Notes: a model not told the origin generated them from the letters alone. DNA of 64,000 nucleotides from Lophius americanus (GCA_037951165.1 JBBDHG010000054.1:5470001-5534000); one strand, 5' to 3'. Shown: positions 1-13,738, numbered from the stretch's first letter. Numbers and translations: made by a program.

Positions 1-1004
1 TGCTGGCTAATGATGGATAATATGTTGCTAGGTGTCCAAAGCTGTCCCGTCATACACAGGGATATGCCGAAGTGTTAAGTTTTTAACGACATACGAGTCA
101 GGTAAAAATCTTTAATTTCGTGATTAGTTTTGTTTGAAAACTTTTATTAATTCTTCGATGTTGGCAAGATCAGAGTATTTCAATTGCCGTCTGGCCATTA
201 GGAGGCCAGACAGCGCCCTAGCTGAGACATTAGATGATAGTTTGCAAATTTCAAAAAGTGTTTATTAAATATTGTACACAGTCTGAGCGATGCTTTTTTT
301 CTGAGATGGAGAAGTAAGTTGGTCATGGAGCCAATTTAAGCCACTTCCACATTTTTAAAATCCTGGATGGTGAAGATGAGCCACACTTTGCAACCAAAGT
401 GGATGGAGAGGCTGGAGCGTATCTATTTTGTTTGCTGATGGTGTTCGCGATCTCATTTTCAGCCTTAGGTTTGTGGTGTGGCGTCCATGCACGCCCACCC
501 TGCACACTCAGAATACGCAGCAGTCTATCTGACTAGGCGGCACGAGGCAATGAATGTGAACTCACGACAACCTTTTCTTCGATATCAACAATCTTGAGGG
601 TTGATCAAGTTAGGGCTGCATGGTTATGGCCAAAATGATAATCTTGATTATTCTGAGAATGATTTGTATTAGTTATCACCGTAAGTACATGCCAGCTGTT
701 AGAGCTCTCAGTATTTCAACATTTTGCTTACTGTACACGTGATGCCTATTTGCGTGAGGCCATCACATTCTTTGTGTCCAGAGTGGTGACCGTTTTGCCA
801 AAGTCTTCATTCCTCTGTTTATTGGACACATATTTGACCAGACGGAATGTGATAGCATTGGTAATTTTAATGCGTCTTTGTGAGTAGGTTGGGTGCAGTG
901 ACACTTTGAACAGAGTCGCTGATATGGAAGTCAGATTTGATGAAGGCCAATTCACTGAGACTAGTCTGTGCCACACAGGGGCCACAAGCCAGTTTACTTT
1001 TAGT

Positions 1005-1143
1005 TCCAGTCCCAAGCCTGGATAAATGGGGTGGGCTATATCAGGAAGGGCATCCGATATAAAACCTCTGCCAGATCCATATGCGGAACGCCAAGACCCG
1101 CTGTGGCAACCCCTAAAATTGGAAGAGCCGAAAGAAGAACTTG
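1005..1143 (+). mobile_element. RTE-type LINE 3' end
   Basis: CAGTCCCAAGCCTGGATAAA, GGAAGGGCATCCGATATAAA, GACCCGCTGTGGCAACCCCT and GAGCCGAAAGAAGAA follow the well-known 3' end of fish RTE-type LINEs (GGAAGGGCATCCGGCGTAAA ... GATCCGCTGTGGCGACCCC). Several point changes. Confidence 0.75.
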
Positions 1144-2654
1144 GTGGTGGCCCATCAAGTTGATCCAAACTCCATCATTCAGAGGCAGAGAGTATCTAAG
1201 CAGCTGGCTACTCTCACATTGTGAGAGATGGAATCAAAAGCAGATGCTTATTGATTATGTTTGATTTCCATTCACGCGTTAATTTGAGTGGGTTATAGCA
1301 TGGCAGATAATGTTATTTGGAAACAAATCAAGAGAGACACCCACAAACACATTCAAACACACACACACATACTGTATTTGGCTAGTAGCAGATCTAATTC
1401 GAAAACACAACAGACAATGAGGACAACAGTTCCAGTTCTATGATATCAGAAGACATATCACCTATGCAAAGAACCAAGAGGAAAGCAAACATACACCACA
1501 ATAGTAGTTGTTGTAGTTCTGAGGGGTTAGACTGCAGCTTTCAAATCTTGTGAGACACAACCTGGTTGGTTTTACAACACTGTGAATACACTGTTAACAG
1601 GTCTTTTACGCAATGGTCACCATGGCAGCTAGACATTAGTTTTCACACAGTAATCGAAACATCTGACACGGCCAATTCAAACACCGTCTTTATAGCTCTG
1701 AGCGATGCTTGCCAACAGAGGAATGCACAAACACTCTCCCTCCAAAGACCATCTCACAAAGTTCACCGCTCTGGGGAAATAATACTGCAAAGGACACCTT
1801 GATTTGTATCACAGGACACCTCTCAACAAATTTTCCTTTTTGAGAAACAAGTAAATCAGTCAAACAGCCCAAAGAAACTTGGCTTGGAGAATATTCAGTC
1901 TTGATTGATCTGCCTTCATTGGCAGAGCTACAGGAGTAGGGAGCTAAACTGATATCCTTTGCTGCAAACATTGAACCAAACCATTCACTCAGACAGACCG
2001 ACACTCAGCAGTTTGCAATACTGAACCAAGCAAAATACAACCAATGTATAAACACCCTGTTATATGGCTCTTGGTCTTGTGTTCTGCTTGGAGGGTTGTC
2101 TCCCCTATTTATTTATCTTTGATTTAGCTGATAACTGCTGCTAAACATTTTTTAAATTCACCAGATTCCTGGGTCTTGGACATTGCATGTCAACAAAAAG
2201 TTGAATCATGGCAAGGTGCAGTAAAAATGCAGCAGTCCCACCTTCAACGGGCTCTATAAAAGTTTTAATGACAGGGAGGATCCTGGCCTTCTGCAGAAGA
2301 GGGATTTAAAAGGAAAAAGACAATTAAAAAAAAAAAAGGGTCAATGACAGTAATCAAGTGGGTAAATTAACACTTTGCATTCAGGGCTGGGTAATAAATA
2401 AATAGTTTTAAAATTAAGCAAAACAAAATTTTCATGAAATAACTCATGAAAATTTTTATAATTTTCATGTTGTAACCACGTTGTGGTTACAAATAAAGAG
2501 TCATGGGAGATTTTATCTAATTATGCTGATTGGAAAAAAATCATTTTTGAGCAAAATATCATCTTCTGAGGATGGCCCAGAGGTGTACAGGTTAGAACTG
2601 TCAGTTTGTGAACTTGAGGCGTTTTTTTTGTATGTTATCCCCTTCTCTGTGTGG

Positions 2655-2830
2655 ATTCACACCAGGTGTTCCAGCTTCCCCCCACGGTATATCTGTGACT
2701 CTGAAGTGCCTGTAGGTGCCAGAGTGAGCATGGTCTCCTCATGTTGCACCTCACCTCTCGTCTAGCATTATTTGGCACTGGGTGACCCTGCAATGATGAG
2801 CAGCTGCAGACGATGTATGGATGGAAATTT
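2655..2830 (+). repeat. Possible interspersed repeat ending in ATGGATGGA
   Basis: GTTCCAGCTTCCCCCCACGG, GTGACTCTGAAGTGCCTGTAGGTG and CCCTGCAATGATGAGCAGCT, ending GTATGGATGGA, resemble a common fish repeat (usual form: CTCTAAATTGCCCGTAGGTG ... CCCTGCGATG ... GGATGGATGG). Confidence 0.5.
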
Positions 2831-4623
2831 GGTATATCATCCAATTTAAACATACCGATTACCTGCAACAAGGACAGGTGATGTGCATTTTAACGAATTT
2901 GCAAAAAAAAAAAAAAAATAGAAAACAAATTATTAAAATAATTCTATATACAGCAGAAATGTTCCATAAAGGCATTTTCTAAATTATAAATTCCTCAATA
3001 TCATTCTATAACACTAGTGCTCACCTCTATAAAGGGTCCATTTGGCTGAAGCAGGAGGAGTTGAGTGGATTAATTCAAACCAGTCCCATCAATGAGACAC
3101 TTAAGTACTACAGATGAAACATGGTGTAAATTATTGTTAATTTGTTGACCAAGCACCAACGCAAAATATGATCCCATGCCTTCGACTGTGAACGAGATCA
3201 GAAAAAAAAGCAGCACCTGACTCAACACCATAACTTTGCCAACTAACAGAAGGGTGTTGAGACAAGGGCACCGGAGCAAACCATGGACTCGTAAAATGTG
3301 TATTGCAGACCGTCTACAGTGCAGTCAGAGCTGGCGTGGAGGGAGAGGAGCTACAAGCACTGCAGACATGCATCTGTGCAGAAGGCAGGGTCTCGTCTCC
3401 CTTTTCTCACCTGCTATCAGCTTTCATTCACAGCCGAGTGTACAAAAGTATAAATTAGTTCATTAAGTCTGTCGGGTCACATAGGAGGAAGAAAAGTACA
3501 GCAAGCTCAGTGAAAAGACTAAAAAAATCTTCCGTCATTCTTAATCTTCCCCCCCCACCTCTTCCTGTGTCCTGCTGAGACTGCAGTACCCGCGAGCCCC
3601 AGACAGCGCTTCTCATCATGATATGTTTGGGTTACATATGTAAGATGATTAATAAAAAAAGGCTCATGGATTTGACTAAAAATAACGCTGCAGACAGAGG
3701 CCCCTTTCTGCAAAGCTGACACGAGCAGTGAGCAGAAGAAAATGCAACTCACATGCCGTGTTTCTCTGCAGCATGCTGCCTCATCTGATGCCAGAGTTGT
3801 TAGCAGTCAAACATACACACAAACACACATGAATGCATGTACACATACACACAAGGCAAAAAAAGCTGTAGCAAAATAGCTTAAAGTTGGATGTCTGTGG
3901 TTGGCATCAAGCCAAATCCTACCATGTTGTTATCCTTCAGCCCAGACCTCTTACCTGCATCAAACACACACACACACACGAGAGTCACCTACATGGAAGA
4001 GAAAGGAGCCAAAGTCTTGCTCAGACTTGAAGCAGTCTATCTTGGTCTCATAACTGCAGCTCTCTTGTTAATGACAGACTGTGTAACCTGATTCCACACC
4101 CCCCCCCCCCCAACAATCTCTAAGGGTTTTTTGTAGTGCAGGTTTTCCTCACTTGTTCCAGCCCCAACTACCCACAGCTTCTCAAACCCCCTCACCCTCC
4201 GTAATCAATACTTCCTGCTTCCTGAAATCCTCAGACTTTTGGGGGCTAATTGTTCATCGGCCTACTTGATATGCATCGATTAAGAGACTAATATCTGTGT
4301 AACCAAAGAATTTGGGGGCCATAATGTAGATTGCGATCAACGTGCAGTTAATACTTAAAACAAGCTTAGATAAAATTGAGTTTTAAGAGAAAAGAAACCT
4401 CTGACATTGCTGAGTACCCCCTCCAAAGGGTTCCGTCTACCCATTTTCCTATTTATACGCGACACCTGTATTTAGATTCTCTCCCCGTGAAAACACACGC
4501 CTAGAAATTGAATCCACTACAGTTTTCACACAGGGAAAGCACCTGTTTCAGAAGAGTCGGCATTTCCTGTTCCAATAGTTGGATTCTTCCCAAAATTCTA
4601 TCACCTGTTCCCAGATCACTACT

Positions 4624-4691
4624 AGCACTTTGAGATTTGATCCAAATGTAAAGTGCATTATAAATTAAATGTATTATTATTATTATTATTA
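4624..4691 (+). mobile_element. L2-like LINE 3' tail
   Basis: AGCACTTTGAGATTTGATCC, AAATGTAAAGTGCATTATAA then (ATT)n; nearly identical to 10785-10850. Confidence 0.75.
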
Positions 4692-5543
4692 CTATTGCTG
4701 ATGAAAGTTTCAAACGAAGCCCCTCATGAAGGTTTGAGTTAAAAGGCTGCCCTCAAGGTTCCCCCGCAACTTTAATGAGGGGGAACGAATCAGAATCTAC
4801 TTATTACTTATCAGAATTAAATGGTTCCTTCTCAGGGACGATGGGCTACTGTTTATTTTGGTTTTGTGGTAATCAGCCAGCTAGTTTAAATGAATTTGTT
4901 TTAAAAAAAGCTGTTGGAAACAGTGGGGGAAAAAAAAAATATCTCCTGCAACTGCCTCTTTATCTTCTCGCACTCTAGAAGTAAAAGGTCTCTTCCCTTC
5001 CACGCGTCAATCTCTTCTGCCAAGTCTCATGTAAATGAATTTAATCTGTTTATGCGCAATCCTGCCAAAAGACAAACAAATGGACTGATTAACATTCCTG
5101 ATGGGATTTAAAACATAAAAAATAAAACAACTTTAGACAAATAAAGTTTGTCTCATGGGTTTTTTGTGAATATTTGTTTCATTATTTGTCTGCCGTGTGA
5201 GAAAACACAAAATGTTAAAGCTTTAGGCTGCAACACAAACAGATCGGCCATATATTTGTTTCCAATATGATAAAGACATGGATTAACAAATACCTTCATG
5301 CATCATAAGTAAGGCTTAAATATATTGTTTTGAAATGCAAGCCCATCCTTTTGTCACACAGATCGAGCAAAAGCACCACAAACAACGGGCAGAAGCTCGT
5401 TGCTTTAGCGGTTCTGCTACCGTTAGCTTCTCAACTTGCTATGTTCCTCGGGGTGATTAATTCAAAAGTATGTGATTAAGTTAAGAGTTGTGTTTTTTGG
5501 TTTGGTTGTGAGAAGTTTGGGGCAGAGGAAGCGCATGCTTGTT

Positions 5544-5692
5544 CGGCGGCCTGTGCGGCGGCCTGTGCGGCGGCCTGTGCGGCGGCCTGTACGGCGGCCT
5601 GTACGGCGGCCTGTACGGCGGCCTGTACGGCGGCCTGTACGGCGGCCTGTACGGCGGCCTGTACGGCGGCCTGTACGGCGGCCTGTACGGCG
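5544..5692. repeat. 12-bp GC-rich minisatellite, 12 units
   Basis: Unit GGCGGCCTGTRC: the first three copies have TGTGC and the next nine have TGTAC. Because 12 is a multiple of three, all six frames stay open as four-residue repeats (for example GGLY), so the frames here are not evidence of genes. Confidence 0.97.
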
Positions 5693-8645
5693 TATGCATG
5701 CAGTCGGCCTCAAGCGAGTGCTCGGCCGATTGCATCAGAGTAGGACCCCCAGTGCTTCTCCACTTTATGCAGAGGAATCATGCAAAAGCACAACAGTGTA
5801 GACCTTTCTGTTCATTGACGGAGAGAAAAAAGTGACGGCACACAGCACAGCCAGCCAGACTCCAGTGTGTGTTTTTAAATGATAAGCTATGATCAACTAA
5901 CTCTACACAAGTAGAGATAGTGGCATCAAAATGTGATTTCTTGCATATACATTCAGAAGAAAAAAGGGACAAATGTATCATTACTGTTGTTGCGGTCAGG
6001 CTTGTCCTGTGTTCGAAGGATGAAGAGCTCCATCTCCCTATTTTGCCTTTGATTTTCTTCTTGGCGCTAGTAGTTAGCAGCAAGTAGTTGACGTTCATAT
6101 CTTCTGTTTTGGGCCACACACATTATATGGGATCAAAATGTCAGAATCCATGTCTGTCTCACAATTAAAACGCTATCAAATATGGTTCTCCCGTCATTCC
6201 CACTGCTGTCACACAGGCAGAACCAGACAGAACTCTTTTCTCTTCCATTGCACTTAAACAGACCAGATAGATGGAACAAAAGATGATTGTAGCAGAGGAA
6301 TAAGTTACCACAGAAGGTCTGTTGGAATCTGAATAGGGTATTCTACAGCGCGCGGCGTTGAACTATATCTGAGTCCAGACCGGCTGACTTCCCTTTTATC
6401 TAGCCACTCTCAGCCAGACCCTACAACACAAGTCCTCTAAGAACGACAGGCGCCTAGCAAAGAGGTCTGCATCAGTGACTGCTCAGCTATGCGGTCACAT
6501 GTCTCATTCTCCAGCTCATCAACCAACCAACCACACAAAAACATACCACCACTAGACTGAACAATTAAGCTTCTCATTCCTCCTCCCCTGTGACTAATAA
6601 ATCATCAGCATGTCTCCACCTGACTGTTAAGGAAAGAAATCACTGATATCAACAGCTTTGAAAATTATTCAAACTTCTTTGTATATCAGGTTATGGAAAA
6701 ACTTACCAGCTGTTTGAAACAACCAGACTACACAAGAACATTTTGATACACCTCAATGCAACAAATATCACATTCAACCCTAAAAACTACTTTGATGACC
6801 AATGCAGCTTCATGTTTTATGTTAGGGTCTAAACTAAAATGAGGGCTTCGTCCCTGAACTCCAAGACGTCAACCACTGTTGACAAAAATAAGTTGGCGCC
6901 AGTACACTTGATACCAGAGAAGCCACAGAATTTTTTCAATGTTCTCTTGTGGAGCATACTCAAAACTTTTTGGGGCGTCTGGATCAGTGTTTTTTCAGGA
7001 GGAGGAGATATGCTGAGGAGAACACTCCACCTACACTGGGGCGAGGCGCTGATGTTCTGAAGTCGCCATGCTTCCTCTGGCAATGTAAACGGTATGAGGG
7101 AGCTAAAGTTTGGGCATTAACGGACATTCCAAAGGAGCAATGGTTCCCAGGCAGAACTCAAAATTCACCAAGATTTAGTGGAAGACGTCTTTGAACACTC
7201 TTGAGCGGTCATCAGTCTACCGACTTGATCTGGTGGGATTTGAGGGACAGTTGCAGCAAGTAAACACCATGAATATAAACAAAACCGGATGCTTTTGTCT
7301 ATGAGGATTTGGCTAAGATATATCAGGAATGTTGCCATAAACTGGTATCTAGATCCACTTCTCAGTAAGGGGTTGATGATTTCTTGACAGTGATCAATAA
7401 ATATAGACTTGTGCTATATATTGGGGAAGAGCAGTTCAACTATATTTTACAATGAGGTTGATAAACAGTATTTTATCAATAAACCCAAGACACAGCATGA
7501 TGCTTCCAACTCAATTCACATCAAAAGTCAATTTTCGAACAACTATTCATGCATAACATCTTCACCTGGCGGTTCAGATTCCTTTTGAGTGGCTAATCCG
7601 TGTTGATTAAACGGTTTCCCGTGCCAGAAGCTCTTGCTCGCTGGGAGATTGCAGAGCATATAACATTAAAGTGTTGTCAGTGAAGGGGCTTGCGGGCATG
7701 ACACCCTGAACGCACCACAAAATTAAGAGCCTATGATCAATCACAGCAACCACTGATGCACAATAGAGTGCTCCCCAGACTGTAGGACACCCAATTAATA
7801 GAACCTGGCAGTGGAATTTTATGAGAGCACAATGATTTGATTCTCGACTTCGGTGTGAGACGTTCCCCATTCACACGATCTTAAATGGCAGCCAGCTTTA
7901 ACACCTCTGTAACGAAGTTTGCACCTCTTCATCAGCAGCTTTTAACAATGAACTGCCCCCGGTCTTCGCACAGGCCACTTCCTGTTTGCTGTGATTGTTC
8001 CTCTGCAGGGAAGAGGCGCCATCAACTATTTGTATATCTTGCATTAGAAATACATTCATCCTTCTTCTTTTTTTTTTATTCCCTGCATATGGACCCAGAG
8101 ACCTCTGCACACCTTTAAATGGTGCATCAGTCATTTGGGCTTTTCTACCCCCCTATCCTGTAGTGGGATTGTGATGTTAAGGGGCTCAGCATGGGATGAT
8201 GTGACACCATCCAGCAGTACCGACCGTCCCAAGGACTGTTTGCATGATAACAAAAACTCTTCACCAAGTCCAAACTAGTTACGATGTGGCTGCGCTTCAT
8301 CCGATTGCTTATTTTATTTTATATCCCCCAAAACAATTATTGCAACCCTCAACATTCACTAGCAAATACAAATAATGTCCTTTTCTCGTCTACTACACAA
8401 TATTTAGATGTTGGAGGAGAAGATTTCTTTTCCTGCAAACGTAGTTAGAAACACAGATGCTTGATTGCAGCATTTAAACAGGCCAAGATGTTTGGAAGGA
8501 AGCAGAGCTCAGACACAGTATAAGGTTTGTCACGACAGCTTTTCCACGCAAACTTCTCCGCGTCTACTCAAAGCGTCTCGTGTCTGTGCTGCAGTGCAAG
8601 AGGCCTGTTCACAGGAATATCGTATGCGCCATCGTTAAACTCACC

Positions 8646-8945
8646 TTTTCTTCAGGGAGCTTCCAGAAGGCTCGGAAACTGGCGCAGCTCGAACTATTCT
8701 GCCATCTCCCGAGAATTCACTGACAATGCCCGACTTGTTTTCCAAAGTGTGAGTAGCTGAGCCTACATGGCTCCGACGGTCCAGTCCGTCGCCCGCTCGC
8801 CTGAAAAAAAGTGACTAAACGTTCAGAAAATGTGAGCAAACATCTCAGGGCTCTCCTTCTTCGCACATTTGCCGTCAGCTCGCACCCCAACACACGAAGG
8901 TGAAAGAGCACAGGCTGGGAGAAGGAAGTTTCCTTCCCACAACTC
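8646..8945 (-). promoter_or_regulatory. Putative promoter and non-coding first exon of a - strand gene
   Basis: Unusually CpG-containing for the window (8540-8800). On the - strand a strong donor AAAAG|GTGAGT lies at 8645/8644, with only short ATG frames before it (ATGTAG; ATGGCAGAATAG), as in a 5' UTR exon. No matching coding exon was found to the left, so the gene is not identified. Confidence 0.3.
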
Positions 8946-9929
8946 TCCGCTGATTAATGAGATCAAGCCGGAAGTTGCCTACAAACACTTCCTTTCAACA
9001 CTTTCAAAATAAAAAAAAGCGACTTTCTTTCCTATCAGTTTTATTTGTGTCTAGAGCCACACTTACGTCAGCATCCAGTAAAAACTGAAGCCCAGACTGT
9101 GTCATATTTTCAGTGTTGGAACTATAAAGGACACCCAATTAAGTATGAAAGCGTAGCGCATTCATTTGACAAATAACTGACATGTATTTCTGAATTAACA
9201 AGATAATAATCTAATTCATTCAGAAAACATAGCACTGCATTGAGATGGGTAATAAAAGTTGGCCTGAAACATTGGCAAGTCATTTTTAAGTTCAGTTTGG
9301 TGGAGTTGGGACAACTTATTACTCATTACTCATAAAAGTACAGTTAATTTGTAGCTTTCCCAGTCTATACAGTCAACCTCAACAGACACTAATCAAATAA
9401 TAATAATAATAATTTATTTATCATCAAGTTGTAGTTAAAATGTCAGAGGTAACAGATAAACATTTTGTTGCATGCAAGAGTACGAGGCAACATGGACCAA
9501 TAATTAAAAGCAATTGACAAACAGTAGTTAAAACAGTAGTTAAATATCAATATAAGTAGATCAGTCAAACACATTATTTGTAATAAAATAAAAGTAATTT
9601 AAAATGAGTGTTGAGTCAATCAGTCTTGAGAGCAGAAGAAGGAGTGAAGGACTTGAATAAGGCTTTGTTCTCCTTTCGGGTATATTATAACGCCTGATGG
9701 CATTAGAGAGAAATCAGCTGACAGAACATGATCTGATTGGCTGATAATTCTCTCAGCGTTCTCGGCCACGATCCTCTCAAAGGGAGTACGTCCCTCTGCT
9801 GAACTTTGAAAACCTTGCAGGAAACTTTGGCAATCACATTCAGTGGTTGTTTTTTGAAGACAATCCATCATACCAACAGGTAAAAGACAGAGTTCAGAGA
9901 CAAAGACGCGGTGTACTGGTTAACACCGT

Positions 9930-9951
9930 GTGTGTGTGTGTGTGTGTGTGG
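9930..9951. repeat. (GT)n microsatellite
   Basis: About 11 GT units. Confidence 0.95.
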
Positions 9952-10479
9952 TTTCACAGCACAAAGCCTCTGGCCCCAGGTCCACATGACCAACCAAGGG
10001 CCTTCATGTGTGGGAAACCATAAATCTATATTGCCATTCACTGTGAGTTGGCGCATGAATTGAAGTTTGCCTTGGAGAATTGGGCGTCTTGTTCAGGATG
10101 TACATTTCATTTTACTTGCAAAGCCCCCCTACTGTCAGTGGAGAAAAAAAAATCAATCTGTATATTTGTACACTCAGTTTAGAAATCCGTGACCACAGAT
10201 TTGCAATCATATTGCATGGACGGATTAATGTTGTCACCTGTCCCCAGCCCTCAGTCACATCCCAATAAAATACATAAAAGGAATACATGCAATTTTATTG
10301 TGAAGTGAGTGATTATTTATGTGTTTTGAGAGATTTCTTTTAGACACTAGAAGGTCATGACAAAACTAGAATATTAGATAAGGAAAATGTGCAATTTTGT
10401 GCATGTGTGTGAATGAAAGTGTGTGAATGTGCACTGGTGAGTGCAAGCGCCTACTGATATCATGTTTCATGTGGTTACA

Positions 10480-10855
10480 GATTAGCAATCCACGATCCAA
10501 TCCACGATCCCTCCGTTCTACCCACTCATACCGCCTCCTCCTTCCCCGGACTAAGCTCAGCACCATGGGTGATCGGGCTTTCTGTTCTGCTGCCCCTCGT
10601 CTGTGGTATGCCCTCCCTGACCATCTCAGGGCTCCACAGACGACTGACAATTTTAAAAAAGGACTTAAAACTTTCCTTTTTAGCAGAACCTATAACCTTA
10701 ATTAACATTGCTGCTTTTTGGTCAGGCTTTTATATAGTTATTATTTTATTTTTTTATTGATGCTTTTATCTGATTTTGCTTTTCAGCACTTTGAGATTTG
10801 ATCCAAATGTAAAGTGCATTATAAATGAAATGTATTATTATTATTTATTACAATC
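10480..10855 (+). mobile_element. L2-like LINE: ORF2 C-terminus and 3' tail
   Basis: One frame reads STHSYRLLLPRTKLSTMGDR, then AFCSAAPRLWYALPDHLRAP and NFKKGLKTFLFSRTYNLN, the C-terminus of an L2-type LINE polymerase. It is followed by a short AT-rich spacer and the tail AGCACTTTGAGATTTGATCC ... (ATT)n. The frame is open for 92 codons, so this copy is fairly young; the 5' part is truncated. Confidence 0.8.
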
Positions 10856-10859
10856 CGCA

Positions 10860-12319
10860 CGGACTGCAAATCGGTGGGCACAGATTTACAGATGAATACT
10901 GTCACTAGAGGGTACTTACCTAATGTCATTGGGGATATATTAAAAAAAATCATTGTAAAAAGGCCAGTTGAGGGTAATTTACTTGCAATGCATAATAATG
11001 GGATGTTCAATAAATTTGAATGAATCCCATTATTCCATTCCTTAAATGCCTAAAATGGATTCCACATAAAATGACCAAAGGGGTACATTTTCATACTGAA
11101 ATTGTATTTAACCTATTTGTTTGAAAATAAGTAATTCATTACTTTCTGAGACAGGTAATCAAGCATTGCTGTATGTGTGAAATCTATAACAACATTATGT
11201 TTAAAAAGATGATTCTATCTTTTATATGAACATTTTTCCAGAAGTTACAGACTGAAACTACCGTCACTGGAACACAAATCACACAAAATGGAAATACAAA
11301 CGTTATGCACAAAAACATTTAAAATTATATTCATGGACGGACTTAAAAACATTGTTATAAATGACTGAGACTTTTCGCATTACGTTGTATTTGCCATGGT
11401 ATGTCTAGATTTAAACATATAAAACTGAACAATGGCGTACAGAAAATATTATTTTTTCTAAATGAAATTGAGTTAAACTAAATATTTCTATCTTGATAAA
11501 TATTTTGTTATCAAATGATCATACACAAGTAGTTCCAATAATGGACCGTGCTTTTATTCTGAAGCAATTGTACTCACTTCCTGTCTTAGTCTTATTCAAT
11601 CTGGCAGCTTGACCTATAGGTTAGTTAAAGGACCAACGCCGCCTGGTCGGTTCTGCGCATGCTCCCGAGTCAGTGACTGAAGCGTTCAAGCTGATAGGAA
11701 GTATGAGAAGGAAGACATTTTATTTTATGAATTTTAGTTTAGTGTTACCTTCTTTTTTTAAAACATTATCTGAGAAGCATTCTTATCATTTGTAAGAATG
11801 TTCTCTAAAGAGGTATTTGTATGTAGCGGAAGAGATTACATTATTTCTCTATCACATACAGACTATAATCTGTGTTCAACAGATAATGCTACGGTATCCC
11901 CACCTAGTCATCTTCGACTCACATAGCTGTGTTATTTTTCATGGTAATATTGATATTAAATTTCACCTAACACAATTCCGTTCATGAGAATTCCTGAAAT
12001 ATATGGATGAACTCAATTCAACAAACATATTTTTTGAGACTAAAGTTACTCACATTATTTCAGAAATCAATATTTTACACCCAAAGAATATCCTTTTTCT
12101 TGAAGGTTATTGTTTTGAAGTAGTTGTGCTATACAGTGAGTACAATTTGCTCCCCACACTTTGCTACTCCCACACTGCCATATGATGTAGGATCCAGCCG
12201 CCCTCAGGTTGTTTTAGCCCCCCTAAGCTGGTATGTGTACATATGTTTATACATGTCATGAACAGAACATGCTAGGGGCTTGACTGTCTTTGCAACCTGT
12301 GTGGTCACAGAACCTACCC
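10860..12319. other. Intergenic, no gene seen
   Basis: AT-rich; no repeat family or exon recognised. Confidence 0.5.
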
Positions 12320-12600
12320 ACTCATGTCACAGACTGTCTGCCCTCCTACCCTCTGGCAGAAGGTACCAAGGCATCAGGTGCAAAACAGCCAGGTTCTGCA
12401 AGGGTTGAATTCCCACTGCTATCAGACTACTGAACTCCCTGCTGCTGTGAGTATCCCAGTCACCTTATGTACAGACTGCTCATTTATTTTCATTTTCATT
12501 TTAATTATTGTTATTGCTTTTTTTCTTTTGTCATTTATTGATTTTGTGGTTTGAAGCCGGATGCAGCGTAATTTCATTCTACTGTGTGTCTGTCTGGTGG
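12320..12600 (+). mobile_element. Non-LTR retrotransposon 3' end remnant
   Basis: CTCCTACCCTCTGGCAGAAGGTACC reads LPSGRRY(Q), followed by RCKTAR, PTAIRLLNSLP, a Y-rich AT stretch and CGTAATTTCATT. This resembles the C-terminal SLLPSGRRYR...RTAR...NSFFP region and tail of fish LINEs. Confidence 0.6.
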
Positions 12601-12755
12601 ATTTTTTTTAGCACTGTCAACATGTATGCTCTACATGCCTGTTCTCTGTATGTCTTGTAACGCCCCTTGCTGCCCACAGTTAGCAGAGCGTCTCCATGGC
12701 AACTCCAAACAATAGATGATCCCTGTACACGACAGTTTGTTGCCCTGCTTCCAAA

Positions 12756-12763
12756 ATGTCTGA
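12756..12763 (+). CDS. c7orf57: c7orf57-like exon 1 (8-nt start exon)
   Basis: ATG TCT GA followed by a consensus GTAAGT donor. It codes Met-Ser and two bases of Glu. Read through without splicing, the frame stops at once (TAA inside the donor), so splicing is needed. Chosen because it joins in phase with the next exon. Confidence 0.5.
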
Positions 12764-13702
12764 GTAAGTCAATCTAAATAAGTAAGATAAGAAGATTTGT
12801 GTGTGTTGTTAATGATTTTGCTGTGCATGGATGCAAGTTAAATCTAATGTTTGCACAAGAGCCTGAATCATGAAGTTATATGGTGGTCGATGCAGCTGTC
12901 TTCAGTCGTTGCTTATAAGCTAATGGTGAGGAGTATGACAGTTTTTTTATATTTCCAACAGAAATACGCTTTACCTCAGTGAACTTCAATCATCAGACTC
13001 TGGTAAGACTCCATCTTAGTTTAGTTACTTAACTTAGTCACATCAGTCAGTGTGACGTCAGCTAACTTCACCAAGTAGAACTCTGCTGACTGCAGTCAGA
13101 AGAAGCTGTTAACTATTAATATTAGTTTTATCTTTCCATCTATTTCTTCACTTTTTCAATGCGTGTGTTTGGTTTTGGCAGATATGAAACTTGATTTCTA
13201 TGGAATAAAAGGCAACATCTCCCAGATCCCAGGATTGTCTCCTACCATCAGTCCTTCTGAGGAGGAGCGTGTCCGGGGAAGGAGGGTCGGGATCCTGCAT
13301 AGTGATTCTGACTATGTCAAACTTGCAAAGCAAGGAGGACATAAAGGTAGAGCCATCTTTGTTGCACACACCTGTACACCACCCTCTGACTGGTAAAATG
13401 ATTTAGCCTGAATTTATTATACATTCGTGTTCAACAGGACTTTTGAGGCACGAAGAGACAATAACCCCTAAAGCTGCTGCTTATAAACCTCCAAACTGGT
13501 TCATCCCTGCATCAGAAGACAACGACAAACCGAGGTACATTTATCTTATTATTACCAGGCACCATGACTTCAGGCTGCTTCTCTACTCCTCAACAACTGG
13601 GCATGAATCCAGGCCTACCTGCTTGGAGATAACATGGATATGGAGATATATATATATATATCTCCATATCCATGTTATCTCCATATATATATATAAATAA
13701 AG

Positions 13703-13735
<33 letters not shown>

Positions 13736-13738
13736 AAG

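Larger units (their letters stand above)
1..8644. other. No confident gene; mostly unique AT-rich DNA
   Basis: Besides the repeats listed (1005, 2655, 4624, 5544) and short (AC)n runs (for example 3966-3980), no exon or RNA gene was recognised. A segment at 614-660 (AGGGCTGCATGGTTATGGCC) resembles an hAT-type end but no second end was found. It may be an intron of the putative - strand gene starting near 8.9 kb. Confidence 0.5.

Noticed and set aside
746..1168. 140-codon - strand frame
   Set aside because: It runs antisense through an RTE LINE tail and has no family resemblance or splice support.
5462..5835. Overlapping open frames on both strands with four-residue repeats
   Set aside because: They are frames through a 12-bp minisatellite, open in all six frames because the unit is a multiple of three.
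10427..10705. 92-codon open frame as a host gene
   Set aside because: The product is the C-terminus of an L2-like LINE polymerase with the usual 3' tail.
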